Of a stretch of 9,884 bases of DNA, positions 1 through 6,592 are shown piece after piece. The notes under the pieces are model-generated. The model worked only from the letters and a program-made list of their open reading frames with translations. It was not told the DNA's origin and did no database searches. Numbering within the stretch: the first letter of the stretch is position 1; every line of letters begins with the position of its first letter. Source of the stretch: Candidatus Zhuqueibacterota bacterium 4484_219 (lineage in GTDB: Bacteria; Zhuqueibacterota; JdFR-76; 4484-219); assembly GCA_002085035.1 (NCBI GenBank), contig MZGM01000060.1, forward strand, positions 1 to 9,884, written 5' to 3'. The position numbers and the translations under genes are program-made.

Positions 1-474
1 ATAGATGGCAACGGCTTTTTTGTGATTCAGACACCAGAGGGTGAAAAATTCACCCGTAATGGTAACTTTCGCTTAGATCCAGAAAATCGATTAATCAACG
101 GAGACGGAAATTTTGTCCTGGGTGAATCTGGAGTAATAACCTTTACTGAGGGCGAAATTAATATCAATAAAGATGGTGAAATTTACCAAAACGGCGTACT
201 CATTGACAAAATCAGGGTGGTCGACTTTCCCCAGCCTTATAGACTGGAAAAAAGGGGGAATTCTTATTTCGTTCCAGCCGACCCTGACTCGCAAACGATT
301 GAACCCGATAGCTATATTATTCGCCAGGGATATCTTGAAAATTCAAATGTGAACCCAATTCAAGAAATGATCAGAATGATCACTATTAGCAAGAACTTTC
401 AAGTGGGACAAAAATTGATCCAAATCCAGGATCGCACCATGCAAAAGATAATTAACGAAACTAGCAAATTTTAG
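1..474 (+). CDS. flgF: Flagellar basal-body proximal rod protein FlgF, 3' part (5' end outside window)
   Basis: FlgF is an axial rod protein, exported by the flagellar type III apparatus and assembled in the periplasm. The reading frame is open from base 1, so the N-terminal half is cut off by the window edge; 157 residues are visible. The first seven residues are IDGNGFF, the hallmark of the FlgE/F/G family, followed by a repeat-rich beta region (TRNGNFRLDPENRLING, then GNFVLG). The C-terminus carries the conserved rod-protein helix, with GYLENSNVNPIQEMIRMI followed by an amphipathic helix to the TAG stop. I call it FlgF and not FlgG because a complete, better FlgG follows 27 bases later, and tandem flgF-flgG is the usual order. 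A second FlgG-like paralogue is a less likely alternative. Confidence 0.9.
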   Translation: MDGNGFFVIQTPEGEKFTRNGNFRLDPENRLINGDGNFVLGESGVITFTEGEININKDGEIYQNGVLIDKIRVVDFPQPYRLEKRGNSYFVPADPDSQTIEPDSYIIRQGYLENSNVNPIQEMIRMITISKNFQVGQKLIQIQDRTMQKIINETSKF

Positions 475-490
475 AATGTTAGTTGTTTAC

Positions 491-495
491 GGAGG
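491..495 (+). promoter_or_regulatory. Strong ribosome binding site of flgG
   Basis: GGAGG lies 6 bases upstream of the ATG at 502 and fixes the flgG start. The overlapping ACGGA (489-493) also fits the core ANGGA motif bound by CsrA, and csrA is encoded in this same cluster. CsrA control of flgG is speculation from a five-base match. Confidence 0.75.
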
Positions 496-501
496 TTCGA
501 T

Positions 502-1290
502 ATGATACGTGCTCTTAGAACTGCGGCAACTGGAATGTATGCTCAACAGCTTTCTGTTGACGTAATTTCCAACAATCTGGCAAACATAAATACTACTGGT
601 TTTAAACGCAGTAAGGTAGAATTTCAAGACTTGCTGTATCAGACTATCAAAACTCCCGGCTCGGGAAGCAACCTGGGCAATGTCCCGGAAACAGAAATTC
701 AAATTGGCCATGGCACAAAACCTGTAGCTGTTCTTAAGATTTTTTCTCAGGGCGACATGAAACCAACCGAGAATCCACTTGATCTGGCTATTGATGGAAA
801 TGGCTTTTTTCAAATCATCATGCCGGATGGTACCCGGGCCTATACCCGCGATGGTACATTCAAACTCTCTGCTGAAGGCCAATTAGTAACTTCTGATGGT
901 CTATTACTTGAGCCAGAAATCAGTTTACCACTGGATACCGTGAGCATTAACATTAGCTCCGACGGTGTGGTTAGTGCCCTTGTGGTAGGAAGTACGGAAC
1001 CAGAAGTTATTGGACAGTTAGAATTAGCCAAATTTGTTAATCCTGCTGGGTTAAAAAGTATCGGCAGGAATCTTTATCTCCAAACTGCAGCCTCTGGTGA
1101 GCCAATGATTGGTACTCCTGATTCTGAAGGTTACGGGCGACTAATGCAGGGGTATCAGGAAATGTCAAACGTGGATGTAGTAGAAGAGATGGTCAATCTG
1201 ATTGTGGCTCAACGTGCCTATGAAATAAACTCCAAAGCAATTCGTACTGCCGAAGAGATGCTCTCTGCAACAACAAATTTAACCAGATAG
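502..1290 (+). CDS. flgG: Flagellar basal-body distal rod protein FlgG
   Basis: FlgG forms the distal rod, the drive shaft that crosses the periplasm through the P and L rings and joins the hook. The protein is 262 residues, the normal family length. The N-terminal rod motif (residues 1-49: MIRALRTAATGMYAQQ, SNNLANINTTGFKRS) is essentially canonical. The IDGNGFF motif is at 97-103, and the C-terminal family helix is at about 217-262, including SNVDVVEEMVNLIVAQRAYE. There is no cleavable signal, as expected for a substrate of the flagellar export gate. It is preceded by flgF and followed after 43 bases by flgA, in line with a rod-then-ring gene order. Intact, with no oddities. Confidence 0.97.
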   Translation: MIRALRTAATGMYAQQLSVDVISNNLANINTTGFKRSKVEFQDLLYQTIKTPGSGSNLGNVPETEIQIGHGTKPVAVLKIFSQGDMKPTENPLDLAIDGNGFFQIIMPDGTRAYTRDGTFKLSAEGQLVTSDGLLLEPEISLPLDTVSINISSDGVVSALVVGSTEPEVIGQLELAKFVNPAGLKSIGRNLYLQTAASGEPMIGTPDSEGYGRLMQGYQEMSNVDVVEEMVNLIVAQRAYEINSKAIRTAEEMLSATTNLTR

Positions 1291-1333
1291 TAAGTTAAGT
1301 AGTTATATAGCTAAAATAAAGAGGTGAAATGCC

Positions 1334-2098
1334 ATGCGAAAAGTTTACATTATAGGTTGTAATTGGCTGTTTTCGATGCTTCTTATAGTTGGAATAGCAA
1401 TGGCACAATCAGGTTCAGGTTTACACCATACGGATGTAGGCATTCCCAGTGAGGAGATTTTTAATCTTTCCAACCAAATCCTTAAAGAAAGGATTGAAAT
1501 GTTTGTACTTCAGCACTACAAGGATAATCATGAAGAAATTGTAGTAAACTGTGAAAACTTACCGGTATCCATTCCTGTTCGCAAAAACGACTGGGACATA
1601 CAAGTAGAATCTCGTTATGGTGGAATTAATAATGGTACCAATTTGCTTGATGTGACTGTATTTTCTAAACGAAGTGTGTACAAACAACTCACTGTAACAG
1701 TAAGAGTTCAAACTTTCGATTACATAGTGGTTGCTAAAAAGCTTATTGAGCGACACCAAAAAATCAACGAAAATGATGTGGAATTAGCTTATTATGAAAC
1801 TACCAATTTTAAGCGTCAATATTTCACAAATGTTGAGGACGTGATTGGTTTCCGTACTAAACAGATACTTCAAGCAGGAAAGCCGATCTTTGCTTCTACG
1901 ATAGAGTTGCCTCCAATCATAAAACGTGGCGACGTGGTAAAAATTCGGGTTAGATTGAAAAATCTTGATGTTACTGCCTTAGGTAAAGCATTAGAGGACG
2001 GGCGACTGGGAGAGACTATTCAGGTCAAAAATCTTTCCTCTGGTAAGCGCATCGCTGGCGAAGTTATTGACGAAAAAACCGTATTGGTTAGACTTTAA
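1334..2098 (+). CDS. flgA: Flagellar P-ring assembly chaperone FlgA
   Basis: FlgA is a periplasmic chaperone needed for FlgI subunits to polymerise into the P ring. The 254-residue protein begins with a Sec signal peptide (basic MRK, hydrophobic core, likely cleavage after AMA at residue 24). A divergent N-terminal domain follows to about residue 128. From about 130 to 192 there is an SAF-like domain (VVAKKLIERHQKINENDVEL; GFRTKQILQAGKPI). The C-terminal beta domain (about 193-254) shows the FlgA signature RGDVVKIRV, then A.GKALEDGRLGE.I.VKN..SGKRI.GEV and a terminal VLVRL. GAGGTG at 1321-1326 serves the ATG at 1334. The N-terminal part is too divergent for me to recognise alone; the assignment rests on the C-terminal half and on placement before flgH-flgI. 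Confidence 0.93.
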   Translation: MRKVYIIGCNWLFSMLLIVGIAMAQSGSGLHHTDVGIPSEEIFNLSNQILKERIEMFVLQHYKDNHEEIVVNCENLPVSIPVRKNDWDIQVESRYGGINNGTNLLDVTVFSKRSVYKQLTVTVRVQTFDYIVVAKKLIERHQKINENDVELAYYETTNFKRQYFTNVEDVIGFRTKQILQAGKPIFASTIELPPIIKRGDVVKIRVRLKNLDVTALGKALEDGRLGETIQVKNLSSGKRIAGEVIDEKTVLVRL

Positions 2099-2124
2099 AT
2101 CAAATTAATGTAAGGTGGCCAAAC

Positions 2125-2709
2125 ATGCAGAGCTATTTTTCAAAACTTTTTGCCCTGGCGGTCTGTCTAATCATGTTAGCTCAGCCGCTACTTGGACAAA
2201 GTGAGAAGTTTAACTCTCTTTTTTCTGACTACAAGGCACATCAGACAGGTGATATTTTAACTATCTACATCGTAGAATTTTCTTCTGGCTCCAATAACAG
2301 TTCAGCCAGGAACAAGAGTGAAAATGATCTGAACGTAGAATCTTCAGGAGGGCAGGGCGCCCTGAAGTTTATCCCACTATTCGGAGTAAGTTCAAAACAT
2401 GGAAATGAATACAAAGGCGAAGGCCAAATTTCCCAAGCAGGACAATTGCGGGCAAAGATGAGTGCTCGAATAGTTGAAGTTGACCAAAACGGAAATATCA
2501 AGATTGAGGGGAAAAAAATAACAGAAATTAATGGTGATAAACAAACTATTGTTTTATCTGGCTGGGTGCGTCCGGAGGACATTACCGCAGACAATGTAGT
2601 GTACTCTTACAACATCGCGGACGCTCAAATTAGTTACGAAGGCCATGGTCCCGCAAGTTCCGCACCTAAACCAGGGTGGATTACGCGATTACTTGAATGG
2701 ATATTTTGA
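2125..2709 (+). CDS. flgH: Flagellar L-ring protein FlgH, apparently not a lipoprotein
   Basis: FlgH builds the outer-membrane L ring, the bushing around the distal rod. The protein is 194 residues, slightly shorter than enterobacterial FlgH. Recognisable family blocks are LFSDYKAHQTGDILTIYIVE (32-51) near the N-terminus and, near the C-terminus, NGNIKIEGKKITEING (122-137), LSGWVRPEDI (144-153) and YSYNIADAQISYEGHG (160-175). The N-terminus is a secretion signal with probable cleavage after LLG at residue 24. Its only cysteine (residue 14) lies within the hydrophobic core, so there is no acceptable lipobox, unlike the lipidated FlgH of Salmonella. AAGGTGG at 2112-2118 precedes the start. The stop lies 17 bases before the preferred flgI start. 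Confidence 0.95.
   Translation: MQSYFSKLFALAVCLIMLAQPLLGQSEKFNSLFSDYKAHQTGDILTIYIVEFSSGSNNSSARNKSENDLNVESSGGQGALKFIPLFGVSSKHGNEYKGEGQISQAGQLRAKMSARIVEVDQNGNIKIEGKKITEINGDKQTIVLSGWVRPEDITADNVVYSYNIADAQISYEGHGPASSAPKPGWITRLLEWIF
2342..2367 (+). repeat. GC-rich inverted repeat inside flgH
   Basis: The arms CTTCAGG (2342-2348) and CCTGAAG (2361-2367) are perfectly complementary over 7 bases and flank a 12-base G-rich loop. This could fold as an RNA hairpin within the coding region for residues 73-81 of FlgH. Local GC content is well above that of the surrounding gene. No poly-T run follows, so it is not an intrinsic terminator. Function unknown. Confidence 0.4.
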
Positions 2710-2715
2710 GGAAAG

Positions 2716-2720
2716 AAGGA
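2716..2720 (+). promoter_or_regulatory. Ribosome binding site deciding the flgI start
   Basis: AAGGA lies 6 bases upstream of the ATG at 2727. An in-frame ATG at 2697, overlapping the end of flgH, has no comparable site and would put ten charged and polar residues before the signal peptide. The 2727 start is therefore preferred. Confidence 0.7.
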
Positions 2721-2726
2721 ATTCTT

Positions 2727-3845
2727 ATGGAAATTAGAACGTTGATGCAAAAACTTAAAGCCTTACTTCTGGCACTATGCTTGTTCTTGACTACATTCGC
2801 TGGAGTACGCATCAAAGAAATTGCCCAACTACAAGGAGCGCGTCAAGTACAAATCCTGGGTTATGGTTTGGTAGTAGGGCTGGATGGTACAGGTGATTCG
2901 CGACAATCATTAATAGCTAATCAATCGGTGCGCAATATGTTGAAACACTTTGCCATCACCGTACCAGCAAAACGGATGAACGTAAGAAATGTGGCAGCAG
3001 TAATAGTGACAGCTAACATTTTACCATTTGTCAAAGTTGGTTCTCGAATAGATGTAATAGTTTCTTCTTTAGGTGATGCCACGAGTTTGGAAGGGGGGAC
3101 GTTGTTACTTACGCCTCTGATGGGCCCCGATGGGCAAATTTATGCCCGAGCACAAGGTGCAGTTTCTATTGGTGGGTTCAATATTAATACCATTGGTGGA
3201 GAAAAAGTACGACGCAACTATGCCCTAGTAGGGCGCGTTCCTGCCGGTGCAGTATTAGAAAAAGAAATCAAGCAAAATTTCACTGATGGGAATAGTATTT
3301 CAATTATCTTACGCAATCCCGATTTTACTACCGCAGACCGAATAGCTAAGCAGGTTAATCAAACATTTGGCAATGGTATCGCTGTAGCAAAAGATGCAGC
3401 CCAGATTGTTGTCACCATTCCGGCTGACTACAAAGCAGATGGTAAGATGGTTGAGTTTGTTTCAGCTATTGAATCTCTTGAAATTGAACCAGACCAAATA
3501 GCAAAAGTAGTAGTAAATGAACGTACGGGTACCGTAGTGATTGGAGAGAATGTTACCGTTTCTCCGGTGGCGATTTCGCATGGAAATTTAAACGTCCAAA
3601 TTAGTGCCATGCCAATTATCTCGCAACCAGCACCATTTTCACGAGGACAAACAGTAGTTGTACCCCAAACCCAGACAAATGTCGAAACAGAGAAGAGTAA
3701 AGTGATGGTTATGGAAAACGCTACCAATGTACAGCAGATTGCAAAAGCGTTAAATGCACTTGGGGTAACGTCACGAGATATTATCGCTATTTTTCAGGCT
3801 CTAAAAGAAGTTGGTGCATTGAAAGCTGAACTTATTATTATGTGA
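2727..3845 (+). CDS. flgI: Flagellar P-ring protein FlgI
   Basis: FlgI polymerises in the periplasm, helped by FlgA, into the P ring that surrounds the distal rod at the peptidoglycan layer. From ATG 2727 the protein has 372 residues, a normal length. A Sec signal peptide (MEIRTLMQKLKALLLALCLF, likely cleaved near residue 25) is followed by the mature FlgI start VRIKEIAQLQGAR and the signature GYGLVVGLDGTGD (45-57). Further family blocks are NVRNVAAVIVTA, VGSRIDVIVSSLGDA, LEGGTLLLTPL, and NERTGTVVIGENVTVSPVAI. The C-terminal helix at 334-372 (VQQIAKALNALGVTSRDIIA, IFQALKEVGAL) is canonical. A longer form beginning at ATG 2697 (382 residues) would overlap flgH by 13 bases but has weaker initiation signals. 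Confidence 0.97.
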   Translation: MEIRTLMQKLKALLLALCLFLTTFAGVRIKEIAQLQGARQVQILGYGLVVGLDGTGDSRQSLIANQSVRNMLKHFAITVPAKRMNVRNVAAVIVTANILPFVKVGSRIDVIVSSLGDATSLEGGTLLLTPLMGPDGQIYARAQGAVSIGGFNINTIGGEKVRRNYALVGRVPAGAVLEKEIKQNFTDGNSISIILRNPDFTTADRIAKQVNQTFGNGIAVAKDAAQIVVTIPADYKADGKMVEFVSAIESLEIEPDQIAKVVVNERTGTVVIGENVTVSPVAISHGNLNVQISAMPIISQPAPFSRGQTVVVPQTQTNVETEKSKVMVMENATNVQQIAKALNALGVTSRDIIAIFQALKEVGALKAELIIM

Positions 3846-3848
3846 GGA
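3844..3848 (+). promoter_or_regulatory. Ribosome binding site supporting the TTG start of flgJ
   Basis: GAGGA overlaps the TGA stop of flgI and lies 6 bases before TTG 3855. This suggests re-initiation, or translational coupling of flgJ to flgI. It is the main reason for accepting a non-ATG start. Confidence 0.6.
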
Positions 3849-3854
3849 CTCGCA

Positions 3855-4628
3855 TTGAAAGTAGTTGACCTGAAAACACAATCTAAATTTATTCCTCTTA
3901 AACATATTGCCAAAACCAAGCAGATGGATTTGCAGCGTCGTAAGGCAAAATTACGTGAGGCTGCTCAGCAATTTGAGGCAATTTTTCTCAGTTACATACT
4001 CAAAACTATGCGCCAGAGTATTCCCAAAGGTGGATTGTTCCCCCAGGGATTGGCTAACAATATTTACAATAGCATGTTCAATACTGAAGTGGCAAAGCAA
4101 CTCGCAAAGCGAAATGAATTTGGTCTGGCTGATATCCTTTTTCGGCAATTGGCTGGGAAATTACAGATGCACCAGAATAACGCTACAGAACAACCCAAAT
4201 CCATAAGACCGACCATCGAAAAGTTAAAAAAATTTCAGCCAATAATTCACAAAGCATCAAAGAAATACAGCGTTTCTCAAAATTTAATCTATGCTATCAT
4301 TCATCAAGAATCTGGTGGCAATCCTCAAGCAATATCGCCTAAAGGTGCTAAGGGATTGATGCAACTGATGGACCAAACGGCTAAGGAGTTGGGGGTGGTC
4401 AATGTATGGGATCCGGAGGAAAATATTCTGGCCGGAGTGAAATATTTTCGTTGGCTATTAAACGAATTCAACGGAGATGTGAACCTTGCTCTGGCTGCCT
4501 ATAATGCAGGTCCAGAAAATGTTAAGCGTTACGGCGGAATCCCTCCATTTAAAGAAACTCAGCATTATGTTCAAAAAGTTCTTGATTTATTTGAACATCT
4601 ACGCCAAAACGAAGTAACTAATATTTAA
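3855..4628 (+). CDS. flgJ: FlgJ: rod-binding domain fused to SLT-type lytic transglycosylase
   Basis: FlgJ caps the growing rod and opens the peptidoglycan so the rod can pass. The 257-residue protein has two parts. Residues about 30-100 are the rod-binding domain (LREAAQQFEAIFLSYILKTM, then GLANNIYNSMFNTEVAKQLA and NEFGLADILFRQL). After a linker, residues about 128-250 are a soluble-lytic-transglycosylase domain (GH23 type): catalytic Glu152 in HQESGGNP, GLMQL at 167-171, the AGVKY region at 193-197 and ALAAYNAGP at 212-220. In Salmonella the second domain is a glucosaminidase-type hydrolase of a different family, so the enzyme module here is a swap. There is no signal peptide, consistent with export through the flagellar apparatus. 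The start codon is TTG, supported by the GAGGA site and the 9-base gap after flgI. Confidence 0.93.
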   Translation: MKVVDLKTQSKFIPLKHIAKTKQMDLQRRKAKLREAAQQFEAIFLSYILKTMRQSIPKGGLFPQGLANNIYNSMFNTEVAKQLAKRNEFGLADILFRQLAGKLQMHQNNATEQPKSIRPTIEKLKKFQPIIHKASKKYSVSQNLIYAIIHQESGGNPQAISPKGAKGLMQLMDQTAKELGVVNVWDPEENILAGVKYFRWLLNEFNGDVNLALAAYNAGPENVKRYGGIPPFKETQHYVQKVLDLFEHLRQNEVTNI

Positions 4629-4643
4629 TTACGAGACTTCTCT

Positions 4644-5153
4644 ATGGTTGCTTCCAACACTGTGAAAAATTATTTACCACGAAGCTTTTATAAAAGCTTA
4701 ATTTCTATCTTGAGAGAAGAAATTGCTTTACTGGAGTCTTTAAAGCAAAATCTGAGCCAGCAACGAGCAGCTCTGCTAACTCATGATATTTCGGCATTTC
4801 TGAAAGTGCTTGAAGAACAACAGCTTTTGATTGCAGAAACCGAGGCAAAAAGTAAGGCGCGGGAATCCGTTCTAAAAACCTATCTTCACAACCCGGCAGA
4901 GTTCCGGCTTTCGCAAATAATTTCTGAAGGACCAGAAGAATTTAAGTCTACATTAACTAGGTTAAAAGCAGATTTTAACCGCTTGATTAAGCAGATTAAT
5001 CAATATCGCGATAGCAATAGGGCACTAATTGAAAAATCGTTGAAATTCCTTGATGAGCATCTATCGAGGTTGCAACGGTTTCGCAGTTATGGCTATGAAA
5101 AAAATGGAGAGATGTCGGTTACAAAAGATTCTAACTTAAACAAGCAGGTCTGA
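4644..5153 (+). CDS. flgN: FlgN-like export chaperone for hook-associated proteins
   Basis: FlgN-family proteins are small cytoplasmic helical chaperones that bind the C-termini of FlgK and FlgL and deliver them to the export gate. The product is 169 residues and almost entirely alpha-helical and coiled-coil-like (LISILREEIALLESLKQNLS; LLIAETEAKSKARESVLKTY), with a length and heptad pattern that fit the family. Sequence identity in this family is low, so the call leans on context: it ends 2 bases before flgK, its expected client. No flgM separates it from flgJ. The ribosome binding site is weak (CGAGA at 4632-4636). A perfect 18-base palindrome overlies codons 13-19. Confidence 0.8.
   Translation: MVASNTVKNYLPRSFYKSLISILREEIALLESLKQNLSQQRAALLTHDISAFLKVLEEQQLLIAETEAKSKARESVLKTYLHNPAEFRLSQIISEGPEEFKSTLTRLKADFNRLIKQINQYRDSNRALIEKSLKFLDEHLSRLQRFRSYGYEKNGEMSVTKDSNLNKQV
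4682..4699. repeat. Perfect 18-base palindrome early in flgN
   Basis: AAGCTTTTATAAAAGCTT is its own reverse complement at every position, encoding part of Ser-Phe-Tyr-Lys-Ser-Leu in FlgN. As RNA it could form a 7-base-pair stem with a TATA loop, 38 bases after the start codon. As DNA it would be a symmetric site for a dimeric regulator or an enzyme. The symmetry is certain; any function is unknown. Confidence 0.6.
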
Positions 5154-5155
5154 AA

Positions 5156-6529
5156 ATGTCTGATTTATTGAGTGCACTTCAGGTCGGAAAACGAGCTCTT
5201 TTAGCTCAGCAGTTTGGGATGCATGTTACCGGAGATAATATTGCAAATGCGAATACCCCCGGATTTTCACGTCGTCGCCTCAATTTAGAGTCGATTAATC
5301 TGCGGAAATTTCCCTATGGCACAATTGGCATTGGGGTAAATGTGGAAAGCGTTCAACGATTGCGAGAACGTAGTTACGACACCCAAATCTGGTTAGAAAA
5401 TTCTGGCTTAGGGCGTTGGCAAGCTGAGGAAAAATATTTGCAGCAAATTGAAACTGTTTTTAACGATTTGAACGGAAGCGGCCTTTCCGATTCCTTCAAT
5501 GAGTTTTGGAATGCCTGGTTGGAACTTTCTAACCATCCTCAAGATATGGGAGTACGTAGTTCATTGGTGGAAAAAACGAAAATATTAACCTCGCGTTTTC
5601 ATCTCATAGATAAACAATTAACTGATTTTAGCACCTCTATTGGCGATGATATCGAAAAAAAGGTTCAACAGTTGAACGATTATTTGGAACAAATAGCTGC
5701 AATAAATCGCCAACTCTGTAGTTCTCAGTTCGATCAGACTTCCCATGGATTGAAGGACAATCGTGATAAATTGATTGACGAAATCAGTAAGCTTATTGAT
5801 GTCTCCATAGTTGAGAATGAAGATGGTACGGTAGATCTTTACAATAATTCGCTTTTGTTGGTCTCAGGTCAAAACGCCGTAACTATCAATGTAACCGAGG
5901 AGTCTTCTGGGGGAGCATTGGTAACAAAACTTCAATTTAGCTCCGGTAGTTCGCTGGATGTCCAGAATGGAGAGCTTTTGGGACTATTAAACTTGAGGAA
6001 CACGCTAATACCAGCGTACAAAAGTAAACTTAATCAACTGGCGGCGAACTTGGTAAAAGAAGTCAATAATCTACACCAGAGTTTTTACGCTTTGGATGGC
6101 TCAACTGACAATCCTTTTTTCACATCGGACAATGTGTTGGCGTCGAATATTCAAATTGATGCCAGCATTGAGGCAGATTTGAGCAAGATCGCCATCTCCA
6201 GCGATGGGAATCCGGGAAACAATGAAGGAGCCCTTGCGCTTAATGGATTAAAAGAAAAAAAGCTTCTGGCAAATAATACCCAGACGATACAAGAATTCTA
6301 TAGTGAGTTAATTTCTGACATTGGAACACAAAGCTGGAAGGTTACCTATGAGCGTGAGAATGCTGAAACACTGGTTCAAAGTCTAGAAAATCAGCGGCAA
6401 TCAATAATGGGGGTTTCCCTGGACGAAGAAATGGTTAACATGATCAAATATCAGAATGCATTTGTCGCTGCTACGCGTTTGATTGGGACAATAGATGAAA
6501 TGATGAAAACCGTGTTGCAGATGATCTAA
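5156..6529 (+). CDS. flgK: Flagellar hook-associated protein 1, FlgK
   Basis: FlgK forms the first hook-filament junction zone and sits directly on the hook. The N-terminal D0 region is canonical (residues 1-42: LLSALQVGKRALLAQQFGMH, GDNIANANTPGFSRRR), as is the C-terminal one (421-457: SLDEEMVNMIKYQNAFVAAT, RLIGTIDEMMKTVL). Family features between them include YDTQIWLENSGLGRW, a block LSDSFNEFWNAWLELSNHP, VRSSLVEKTKILTSRF, and a long helix IEKKVQQLNDYLEQIAAINR. At 457 residues it is clearly shorter than the 547-residue E. coli protein, and the reduction lies in the variable, surface-exposed central region. It begins 2 bases after flgN, consistent with coupled synthesis of chaperone and client. 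Intact. Confidence 0.96.
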   Translation: MSDLLSALQVGKRALLAQQFGMHVTGDNIANANTPGFSRRRLNLESINLRKFPYGTIGIGVNVESVQRLRERSYDTQIWLENSGLGRWQAEEKYLQQIETVFNDLNGSGLSDSFNEFWNAWLELSNHPQDMGVRSSLVEKTKILTSRFHLIDKQLTDFSTSIGDDIEKKVQQLNDYLEQIAAINRQLCSSQFDQTSHGLKDNRDKLIDEISKLIDVSIVENEDGTVDLYNNSLLLVSGQNAVTINVTEESSGGALVTKLQFSSGSSLDVQNGELLGLLNLRNTLIPAYKSKLNQLAANLVKEVNNLHQSFYALDGSTDNPFFTSDNVLASNIQIDASIEADLSKIAISSDGNPGNNEGALALNGLKEKKLLANNTQTIQEFYSELISDIGTQSWKVTYERENAETLVQSLENQRQSIMGVSLDEEMVNMIKYQNAFVAATRLIGTIDEMMKTVLQMI

Positions 6530-6563
6530 GAAAATCTGTTTTGTATTTTGGTGTTAGAGCTTT

Positions 6564-6571
6564 GCCAATAA
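6564..6571 (+). promoter_or_regulatory. Possible sigma-28 -10-like element upstream of flgL
   Basis: GCCAATAA matches the flagellar sigma-28 -10 consensus GCCGATAA at 7 of 8 positions and lies in the 63-base gap between flgK and flgL, the longest intergenic gap in the window. No good TAAA-type -35 element is visible at the expected distance upstream, so this is only a weak candidate for a late-class internal promoter for flgL and downstream genes. Confidence 0.2.
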
Positions 6572-6592
6572 AAAATAACGAGGTAAAATGTC

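Noticed and set aside
1..810. Repeat between the IDGNGFF coding segments at 1-21 and 790-810
   Set aside because: The similarity reflects the shared family motif of the paralogous rod proteins FlgF and FlgG, not a mobile or recombination repeat.
487..882. 131-codon open frame on the minus strand
   Set aside because: It is opposite a canonical flgG and its translation resembles no family. Similar minus-strand frames at 2265-2594, 3428-3727 and 7779-8030 are shadows of flgH, flgI and csrA.
1291..1333. Possible promoter in the flgG-flgA gap
   Set aside because: The gap is short and AT-rich but has no convincing -35/-10 pair. The operon layout explains expression without it.
2342..2367. Intrinsic terminator
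   Set aside because: The stem is in the middle of flgH and no U-tract follows.
2697..2726. Longer flgI start at ATG 2697
   Set aside because: It overlaps flgH, has no good ribosome binding site, and puts extra charged residues before the signal peptide. ATG 2727 has AAGGA at ideal spacing.
2770..2784. Sigma-54-like motif TGGCAC-N5-TTGT
   Set aside because: It lacks the final C of the near-invariant GC at -12 and lies inside the flgI signal-peptide coding sequence, whose codons explain it.
3907..4206. 99-codon + strand frame within flgJ
   Set aside because: It overlaps the rod-binding domain of FlgJ in another frame, has no ribosome binding site and no family resemblance.
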